Of a stretch of DNA of 64,000 bases, positions 58,195 to 64,000 are shown one piece after another. Made by a program: the position numbers and the translations under genes. The notes beneath the pieces were generated by a model. That model was given only the letters and a program-made list of their open reading frames with translations. It was not told the DNA's origin and ran no database searches. The DNA is from a virus. Position 1 is the first letter of the stretch, and each line of letters starts with the position of its first letter. Where the stretch lies: IMG/VR virus record IMGVR_UViG_3300025467_001046, positions 1 to 64,000 of that record, one strand, 5' to 3'.

Positions 58195-58493
58195 CGGTTA
58201 CTGTTCAAAGTTTCATATTCAACCAACCAGGCATTGAGTTGTTCTTGCCAACGTTCAAGTACCTGCTCGTAAAATTCTTCAGCATTGACTCTTACCGGTG
58301 TTTCATACAGATCTAGGATCACAACATCACCACTACAGCATTTTAATAGAGTCAACAGCTCTGGTCCGGCCTGCCACATGCCTCCGGCATGAGCAAATAC
58401 AGATTTGCCTTGGTATTTTTCTTTGAGCATGCGACGAGAAGCAGCATGCTCAAAACGGGCACGGGCGTGTGCTACAAGTTTTTCAGTATCCAT
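58191..58493 (-). CDS. Conserved T4-like phage hypothetical protein
   Basis: 100 residues. L-K-E-K-Y near residue 23, A-G-G-M-W near residue 36 and W-L-V-E-Y-E near the end look like a conserved T4-like family of unknown function. First gene of the minus-strand modification operon, with a promoter ending six bases before its ATG. Confidence 0.6.
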   Translation of the reverse strand: MDTEKLVAHARARFEHAASRRMLKEKYQGKSVFAHAGGMWQAGPELLTLLKCCSGDVVILDLYETPVRVNAEEFYEQVLERWQEQLNAWLVEYETLNSNR

Positions 58494-58499
58494 AGGTTT

Positions 58500-58528
58500 A
58501 TTATACTACAAAAACTACATAAGGTAAA
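58500..58528 (-). promoter_or_regulatory. Minus-strand sigma-70 promoter, leaderless start
   Basis: On the minus strand TTTACC (58528-58523), 17-base spacer, TATAAT (58505-58500); the ATG is at 58493. No Shine-Dalgarno sequence. It probably drives the 58.5-44.1 kb block. Confidence 0.65.
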
Positions 58529-58546
58529 GCCCCTTTCGGGGCTTTT
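58526..58546 (-). terminator. Hairpin between structural and modification blocks
   Basis: AAAGCCCC (58526-58533), loop TTTC, GGGGCTTT (58538-58545). It follows the structural gene stop (58572) on the minus strand and overlaps the -35 of the next promoter. T-runs exist on both sides, so it may work in both directions. Confidence 0.7.
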
Positions 58547-58571
58547 GGTGATATATCGTCGAGTATTACGG

Positions 58572-59600
58572 TCATACGAATGATGACGAAATGGTTGGGC
58601 TTCCCCATGTATTGGCAATATAGAGTTGCTCTGGAGGTGTAAGAGTAACCAATACTGTGGGAGCTGAACCAAAGCTAAGAGTACCTGTAGTTGCCGCTGT
58701 TCCGCCTGAAATTGCTGTGTTGGAACCTGCGTTGCCATCACCTGCGTCGTACCAGGTGGTATACAGAGTCAAGGTGGTTGGCGCTGTGGTGCTGTTGACC
58801 AAGGCATTGATACGCACATAGTTGCTGGTATAAGCAGTACCCGTATCATTCTGTTGGAAAACAGTTGTGTTGGCTGTACCCAGGTTGAATACACCTGTGG
58901 CTGAAGCCAAGGTGCCCGGAGTTAATGTTCCACCGTACTTGTTGGTTCCTACATAGGTAGTACCATTGATAGTTTTGCTAGTGCCACTGCCGGTCAGTAC
59001 CACGTTGCCTGCGCACTTGCCGCCGGCCCCGCCAAATCCAATAAAAGCATTCCATTCAGCATCGCCCTGGGTAGATCCACCTGCACCGGTACTGTTTTTG
59101 CTGTTGTACCATTTGATTGTTCCACCTGCATTAAAGAAAGAATAATAAGCAGCTGTGTTGGCAAACGTGATGGTGTGCGTCCAGTTGATACTCCAGGCGG
59201 CAGTACCACCACCTGTGGCAGTGGTCTTGCTGGGTGAGCCGGTCCAGCCGGTAAACAGGGTGCCAACTGAAGCCGCATTGGCACGATTGGCATAACAAGT
59301 GGCAATGTCGGTGGCCACGTTGGCATTGGCATAGATTATGTTGCCAGTGACCGGATATGGTGTACGGCTGGTAATTGATGAGCCCTGATGTGAAGCCATG
59401 TTGGCTATAATACTGAACAAACTTGACCACTGAGTAGCCTGTACTGTACCACCGGTCGCAACTGTGGAAATATTTCCTTGACCGTAACCTGCACCGTTGC
59501 CAGCTGTACCCCAAGTGGCATTAACGTTGCCACCAGATGTTGTACTTACGAAACCGTTGTAATCGGTGGCCTGTATGTTTCCAGTTGAGATGTATGTCAT
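58572..59600 (-). CDS. Virion structural protein (tail/fibre type)
   Basis: 342 residues, very rich in Gly, Thr, Ser, Asn and Ala, with few charged residues. The beta-strand-like repeats (for example G-N-I-S-T-V-A-T-G-G near residue 42) are typical of phage tail or fibre proteins. No enzymatic motif. Last gene of the structural run, followed by a terminator hairpin. Exact position in the virion cannot be told. Confidence 0.65.
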   Translation of the reverse strand: MTYISTGNIQATDYNGFVSTTSGGNVNATWGTAGNGAGYGQGNISTVATGGTVQATQWSSLFSIIANMASHQGSSITSRTPYPVTGNIIYANANVATDIATCYANRANAASVGTLFTGWTGSPSKTTATGGGTAAWSINWTHTITFANTAAYYSFFNAGGTIKWYNSKNSTGAGGSTQGDAEWNAFIGFGGAGGKCAGNVVLTGSGTSKTINGTTYVGTNKYGGTLTPGTLASATGVFNLGTANTTVFQQNDTGTAYTSNYVRINALVNSTTAPTTLTLYTTWYDAGDGNAGSNTAISGGTAATTGTLSFGSAPTVLVTLTPPEQLYIANTWGSPTISSSFV

Positions 59601-59612
59601 TTTTTGTTCCGG

Positions 59613-60893
59613 TTATTTGATTGTGACAATGGCTTCTACGGTGCCCTCGTCTGCTGTTAATTTATCTTTCAACGCACGACCAATCACATTAAATGCTGTG
59701 GCTTCTCCGGCCTGTGCTGCACGGGCTAGGCCCTTGCCAGCAGATACCAAGCGATCTCCTTTGCGCACGATACCAATGCTTCGCACCGGAACTCGTCCTG
59801 TCATGGCCACTGCTGGGTGAGTCAAATCTGATCCAGCTGAGCTGTTCATTAGGTAGGCTGCTTGGGTACTTATAACACCAAACACATTGTCGCTTAATTC
59901 TGTAGCACTTTGAGTGATTTCGGCAGAACCGCCCAACTCAACTACTGTACCTGGAGCCAAGTCGGCGTCGGCTTCAAAACGTTCAGCCACGTCAGCATAC
60001 TGTGCCGTGATCTGTGTGCCTTGGATAGTGCCATTGGCACCAAAAATGGTCATGGCCGTGGTTGGAACTCCAGCCACGTTGACCACAAATGCTATGTTGC
60101 CACCGTTGTCTTGATTGGCCACGGTCACATTGGTATTGGCCACAGATACTCTGAAATCTTGGCTGGCGCCCACTGATAGGCCTGCATTGTTGTTGATAGC
60201 AATGGTACCAGTGGTTGTGGTATTGGAATCGGTACGCATGAAACTGTCGCTGGTAAATCCGTTCAGGTATGATGCGTTGTTGACTGTGCCCCAGAACTGT
60301 GGTGCCTGTCCATTGACTGTGGTGGCCAACTGTATGCCAGGATTCACATTGGCAAATCCAGGAATGGCCGACTGCGGAACGAATGTAGCGTCTTGACTCA
60401 CAATGCCAACTATGTCGCTGTTGACTACCAGCTCAATCACAGGATGCACAGTTGAGTTGTTGTCGGTAATCACATTGGCAAATGCACCAGTGACACCTGT
60501 GGCTGAACTATAGTTTGGTCCAATCAATAGGAAGGCAGTGCCAGTCCAGACAAACAACTGTGCATTGGTAGTGTTGTACCAGAGGTCGCCAGTCACGTTA
60601 CTGGTAGGTGCTGTTCCTTGCGCTGTGGCGCTGCTGATGGTTTTCCATGAAGAGCCGTTATAAACCTGTAGCAAGTTGCTACCAGAATTCCACCACAGTT
60701 GACCTGTTAGCGGAGCACCAGGAGGAGTAGTGTTGGATGAATTTTCTAGAAGGTGTATAAAGTTGGTGTCTAAGAATTGACCGTAACCGGCATAGTTTTT
60801 GCCCACCAGTGTCATGCTACTGCTGGTGTTTATTGTACCGTCAGGAATGACAGCAAATATAGCGCCATCAGTTAGGTTAATTGTGTATGACAT
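59613..60893 (-). CDS. Tail fibre-like structural protein with possible self-cleaving C-domain
   Basis: 426 residues. The N-terminal 120 residues contain repeated G-Q-L-W-W-N and L-W-Y-N-T segments seen in T4-like phage tail proteins. The C-terminal 130 residues start Y-A-D-V-A-E-R-F-E and continue with P-G-T-V-V, V-F-G-V-I-S and G-R-V-P-V. This is like the Peptidase_G2/intramolecular chaperone type end of fibres, but catalytic residues cannot be confirmed. GGAG precedes the start. Confidence 0.65.
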   Translation of the reverse strand: MSYTINLTDGAIFAVIPDGTINTSSSMTLVGKNYAGYGQFLDTNFIHLLENSSNTTPPGAPLTGQLWWNSGSNLLQVYNGSSWKTISSATAQGTAPTSNVTGDLWYNTTNAQLFVWTGTAFLLIGPNYSSATGVTGAFANVITDNNSTVHPVIELVVNSDIVGIVSQDATFVPQSAIPGFANVNPGIQLATTVNGQAPQFWGTVNNASYLNGFTSDSFMRTDSNTTTTGTIAINNNAGLSVGASQDFRVSVANTNVTVANQDNGGNIAFVVNVAGVPTTAMTIFGANGTIQGTQITAQYADVAERFEADADLAPGTVVELGGSAEITQSATELSDNVFGVISTQAAYLMNSSAGSDLTHPAVAMTGRVPVRSIGIVRKGDRLVSAGKGLARAAQAGEATAFNVIGRALKDKLTADEGTVEAIVTIK

Positions 60894-60943
60894 GTTTTAT
60901 TACTCCGTCTTGTTGTATTTACCGCACATTAATATACTCATAT

Positions 60944-61564
60944 TTATGCGGCACTTAAATTTGTCAAAGTCTGGATACGCAGGGTATAATCAATCTGGAT
61001 CTGGCGGTTCAGACTCTTTTGTACAGGGTGAAAAATAACATGGGTGATCAGCAACAGATCTGTGGCGCTGGTACCGTAGCACTGTAGCCCTAGCTCATCA
61101 AACACATATTCACCGTTAAAATTGGTACTGTTATCGTAGGCCTGTTGTCCAGCAGGTTCGCCGTAGTCCAAGGTACAGGTTACCACGATGTCTGTATAAG
61201 GTTGACCTGATGTATGCAGGACTGTCATGTAGTTGTTGGCTGGATCTAAATCGGCTACCGAATTATCATCTACCACCTTGACATAAGTTTCGTTGTACAA
61301 GGTAGCATTTGTGCCGGTAGTATTAGGTGGCAAATAAGTGATGACACCGGTTGGATCCACTGCACTACCGCCATTGCCAAAGGCCATGGCATAGATCCAG
61401 CCGCCGCCCTGAGCACTGGTTCTATTGCTCAGAGTGCGTGCCATAGCAATACTGATATTTTCATAGTGTATGGCATTTTTTTTATCAACTAACACTTCGC
61501 CGGTGTTAGGATCGGTAATTTTTACAAAGCCTTCAATTCTGGCCAGTCCGGGTTGGATCATCAT
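60944..61564 (-). CDS. Conserved virion structural protein
   Basis: 206 residues. G-F-V-K-I-T-D-P-N-T-G near residue 12, K-N-A-I-H-Y-E-N near residue 29, F-G-N-G-G near residue 62 and H-P-V-Q-K-S near residue 182 are blocks I associate with a structural protein of T4-like aquatic phages (baseplate or fibre base). The start overlaps the upstream stop as ATGA. Its first strand is mirrored in the small upstream gene. Confidence 0.65.
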   Translation of the reverse strand: MMIQPGLARIEGFVKITDPNTGEVLVDKKNAIHYENISIAMARTLSNRTSAQGGGWIYAMAFGNGGSAVDPTGVITYLPPNTTGTNATLYNETYVKVVDDNSVADLDPANNYMTVLHTSGQPYTDIVVTCTLDYGEPAGQQAYDNSTNFNGEYVFDELGLQCYGTSATDLLLITHVIFHPVQKSLNRQIQIDYTLRIQTLTNLSAA

Positions 61565-61710
61565 GCTGGTTTCTCCACAAATTTTTCTTGTGTGTTTGGA
61601 TCAAATATTTTTACAAATCCCCGTACTACCACAGTCCCGGTTTCATTGGGACGTGCCTGAGGAGCTTTTGCTGATTTTGGCGCAGTTTCTTGCTGGTTAT
61701 TCTGGGTCAT
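61561..61710 (-). CDS. 49-residue structural-region protein
   Basis: ATG at 61710. A Gln/Ala/Pro-rich first half is followed by V-V-V-R-G-F-V-K-I-F-D-P-N-T, near-identical in pattern to the N-terminus of the protein encoded next (G-F-V-K-I-T-D-P-N-T). The two may come from duplication or bind the same partner. Overlaps the next start as ATGA. Confidence 0.55.
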   Translation of the reverse strand: MTQNNQQETAPKSAKAPQARPNETGTVVVRGFVKIFDPNTQEKFVEKPA

Positions 61711-61726
61711 GAGTTATTTAGCTGGA

Positions 61727-64000
61727 TTATAAGCCCCGTAAAAACCTTGCAGGTGCTGTTTCGGTATCCTGTAAAGGTTGTCCGTTGCTGGCGGTGCCAT
61801 CGCCGGGTGCATACCAGGTTGATCCGCGCTGTACCAAGATAGTAACATCAACCCCTGCTGGAGGAGCTGTATCAAATGTCACAGTGGCCGGGTCAGCGCT
61901 GGTCAAGGTATATCCAGTCTGGACATATAATCCTCCTACATAGACCTGCACCGCTTCTGGTTGTTGTGTGGTTGTTAGGTCACTTACGTTGATATTTTCA
62001 GCTACAAATACAGTTTGAGTTCCATTGGACAGTATGGTGTTGCTGACCACGTGGTTCTGGTACTGTGCATACAGCAACTGACTTGGGCCCATGCTGTAAA
62101 CTATGGCTCCAGCAACATGTGGAGCATTGGCTGTACCAGCTGTGCCACGTAAAAGACCACTGATGGTGTTGGCCGTAGTATCTCTGTAGCGATACATGAT
62201 GCGTTCGGCATCTATGGTAACGACTCCCCATATGTCAGCCGCCAAATCTGGAGCCGACAAGGCCGCGGCATTGGCCACATGAATCACATCATCAGTTTTA
62301 GTCACAGCCTGAGTTGTTGTGCTGGTGGTATCTGGTGTCATTCTGTAGGTTGCCTGCACTCCGCGCATGTCTTGGAATATACGGAACTCCATGGCTTCGG
62401 GCACAACAAAGTTTGTAAACTGTGTGACTATCACTTGATCAGTTGGTCCCATGACTCCGGTGTTGAGATTCAGTTTGGTTCCGTCAAGAGTAAATCCGCT
62501 ACCATTGAATAGGCGGCGACCATTGAAGTAGACCCACAACCGGTCTGGGTCAGTGATTATGGTACCCAGATCTATGTCATTGACTTGCACTGTTTCGCCT
62601 GTGGTGAAGTCGTATGATCCAGAACTGTTGTTGTAGGCATCGGTATCATTGCTACGCACTAGATCAACTGCATAGGCCAGTCCAGTGCCAGATCCTGGAC
62701 CAAGAGCTTGGAATATAGTTCCAGGATTGTTATTGGCGGCGCCACACAAGGTCCAGTCAGTGTTGCCGGTGATGTAGATCTGATAGAGATAGTTGGCCTT
62801 CAGGGATCCTGCTTCAAACGGACCAGGGTCAGAAGAATACTGTACGGACTGTATGTAATTAGGATCAAATGGAGTTTCATCAAGGCCTTCTGATACAGTG
62901 ATACCAGCTACCACTGGACCTGAAAACAACTGAGTAAGAAGTCCTTGTTGCCGTGTGTCATTCCAGGATGTCACAGCAATAGTAGATCCAGCAGGTGGAA
63001 CTAGTCCAGCTCCGGCCACAAAGGTCAGGACACCATCGCTCACTATGGCCTGTGGATTGGCTGATGCGTAGATCTGTATGGCAGTGCCGGCGGCAGGAAC
63101 AGTGTTAAAGGTTACGTATTTTGTGGCACCCACAATGGATCCACCTGACACATAGGCCCCGGTACTGGTGTTGCCAAAAAACACACTGGTTACAGTACAA
63201 GATATAACTGTAAAGGTACCATTATAGCCACTGCCAGTTCCGGTCAAGCCAGTAACAGTAATTTGTTCACCGGGTAGATAGGGAGGAACTGCCTGGGCCG
63301 CAAATGTCAATCTGGCTACACTACCATTTCCATTGGCTCCGTTGACCGCTATAGGACCCAGTGGTGACAGGGACCATTGTGTGGTTGCTACAGGTAAATT
63401 GTTTACATAAACCGACACAGCAGAACTTGAAATTGTACTAGGATCCACGCCCGAGCGTGTAGGCAACAGGAACGATGAAATGGCACCATCGCCCACATAA
63501 TTGACACCACTGGCCATGCGAGCTCTAGCCCCGTTTACGGATACAATCAAATTACTGGGATTACTGTAGTCCAAATTGTTATCTAGCACATATGATGTAG
63601 CACCTGTGGCTGTGATAATTTGAGTCTGTGGAGTACTCCAGCTGTAGTTGGTTGTTACTCCGTTGATAGTGGTAGGTGCCAAAACATATAGGCAGACAAA
63701 ATCAGCCGCTGTCAACTGTTCAAGGAACACCACTTCGGTTTCATTGACTCCATAGGCTGAGTAGACATAATTGGTAGATAACACACCATTAATAAACACC
63801 ACCAGTTCCTGTATGTTGGGATTCGTACTGCCCTGTTGGTAATATTCTACCGGTAATATGGCATAACTGTAAACAGTAGTGTCAACTGTGTGGGTGGGCA
63901 AATTGGCACCGTTGTAGTTGTTTCTGTAAAGCTGATTGCCTCCACCGACTTCAAACACAGAAATCACAATGGTATCACCAGCAGTGGCATTGCCTGTAAT
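61727..64000 (-). CDS. Large virion structural protein (start beyond window)
   Basis: At least 757 residues; the frame is open through the window end, so the N-terminus is missing. Composition is typical of tail proteins: Thr, Val, Gly, Asn and Tyr with few Lys. Several repeated units have the pattern V-x-V-N-N/G ... Y-x-L/Y-S, and a long Gly/Thr-rich domain (about 500 residues before the end) looks like stacked beta-domains. Probably a baseplate, tail-sheath-associated or fibre protein. Confidence 0.65.
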   Translation of the reverse strand: MTGNATAGDTIVISVFEVGGGNQLYRNNYNGANLPTHTVDTTVYSYAILPVEYYQQGSTNPNIQELVVFINGVLSTNYVYSAYGVNETEVVFLEQLTAADFVCLYVLAPTTINGVTTNYSWSTPQTQIITATGATSYVLDNNLDYSNPSNLIVSVNGARARMASGVNYVGDGAISSFLLPTRSGVDPSTISSSAVSVYVNNLPVATTQWSLSPLGPIAVNGANGNGSVARLTFAAQAVPPYLPGEQITVTGLTGTGSGYNGTFTVISCTVTSVFFGNTSTGAYVSGGSIVGATKYVTFNTVPAAGTAIQIYASANPQAIVSDGVLTFVAGAGLVPPAGSTIAVTSWNDTRQQGLLTQLFSGPVVAGITVSEGLDETPFDPNYIQSVQYSSDPGPFEAGSLKANYLYQIYITGNTDWTLCGAANNNPGTIFQALGPGSGTGLAYAVDLVRSNDTDAYNNSSGSYDFTTGETVQVNDIDLGTIITDPDRLWVYFNGRRLFNGSGFTLDGTKLNLNTGVMGPTDQVIVTQFTNFVVPEAMEFRIFQDMRGVQATYRMTPDTTSTTTQAVTKTDDVIHVANAAALSAPDLAADIWGVVTIDAERIMYRYRDTTANTISGLLRGTAGTANAPHVAGAIVYSMGPSQLLYAQYQNHVVSNTILSNGTQTVFVAENINVSDLTTTQQPEAVQVYVGGLYVQTGYTLTSADPATVTFDTAPPAGVDVTILVQRGSTWYAPGDGTASNGQPLQDTETAPARFLRGL

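Noticed and set aside
1-64000. CRISPR arrays, insertion sequences, attachment sites
   Set aside because: No regularly spaced direct repeats, transposase, integrase or flanking inverted repeats were seen on either strand.

Overview
The window looks like part of a large T4-like (myovirus-type) phage genome, probably from a virus of an aquatic proteobacterium. The case rests on four things: virion-type Gly/Thr/Asn-rich structural genes on the minus strand at 58.5-64 kb; many short, tightly overlapping genes of the kind conserved among T4-like cyanophages and pelagiphages; a T4 RNase H-type 5'-3' exonuclease; and eight RNA genes scattered among coding genes. No integrase, transposase or bacterial housekeeping operon is visible. 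Host assignment is an inference. The promoters are near-perfect sigma-70 sites (TTGACA-N17-TATAAT), and the tmRNA is circularly permuted with tag ANDEQFALAA. Permuted tmRNA is known in alphaproteobacteria, some cyanobacteria and a betaproteobacterial lineage; the tag looks beta/gamma-like rather than alpha-like.

Layout. 1-2.75 kb: 3' part of a lipoprotein with FG-GAP-like repeats and a small membrane protein. 2.8-12.4 kb: QueD- and QueE-like proteins mixed with nucleotide-sugar genes (glycosyltransferase, SDR, two cupins, C-methyltransferase-like enzyme, GDP-mannose 4,6-dehydratase, UDP-sugar dehydrogenase-like enzyme, cytidylyltransferase), a phosphoribosyltransferase and MazG-like genes. 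12.4-16.4 kb: 5'-3' exonuclease, conserved small phage proteins, a CAU tRNA and the permuted tmRNA. 16.4-21.7 kb: asparagine synthetase and three glycosyltransferase-like paralogues. 21.7-29.5 kb: a leader ORF with an attenuator-like structure, tRNAs Gly, Trp, Cys, Glu, Ser and Thr, an uncharacterised ~200-nt structured RNA, an omega-like RNA polymerase subunit, and AT-rich inserts with PP-loop ATPases, a methyltransferase and a 2OG oxygenase-like protein. 29.6-37.1 kb: a MoxR AAA+ ATPase, eight tiny translationally coupled genes sharing a C-terminal F-x-L-K/R-aromatic motif, a metallopeptidase-like/VWA protein, an oxygenase, GroES and conserved phage genes. 37.1-44.1 kb: epimerase, DegT aminotransferase, more glycosyltransferase-like proteins and an amidinotransferase. 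44.1-58.5 kb (minus): carbamoyltransferase, five N-terminal-twitch radical SAM enzymes interleaved with glycosyltransferases and an oxygenase. 58.5-64 kb (minus): virion structural genes, the last one running off the window.

How it may work together (inference). GDP-4-keto-6-deoxymannose made by Gmd could pass to the DegT aminotransferase, epimerases, cupins, methyltransferase and carbamoyltransferase, giving an unusual activated sugar for the many glycosyltransferases. The radical SAM and 2OG enzymes sit inside the same region and may modify the glycan or a peptide. The tRNAs, tmRNA, omega-like protein and GroES would tune host translation, transcription and folding. The most unusual items are the permuted tmRNA, the 23.0-23.2 kb RNA, the attenuator-like leader, the F-x-L-K-W micro-gene array placed between MoxR and VWA genes, the radical SAM cluster, and a set of promoters sited so that transcripts would be leaderless.
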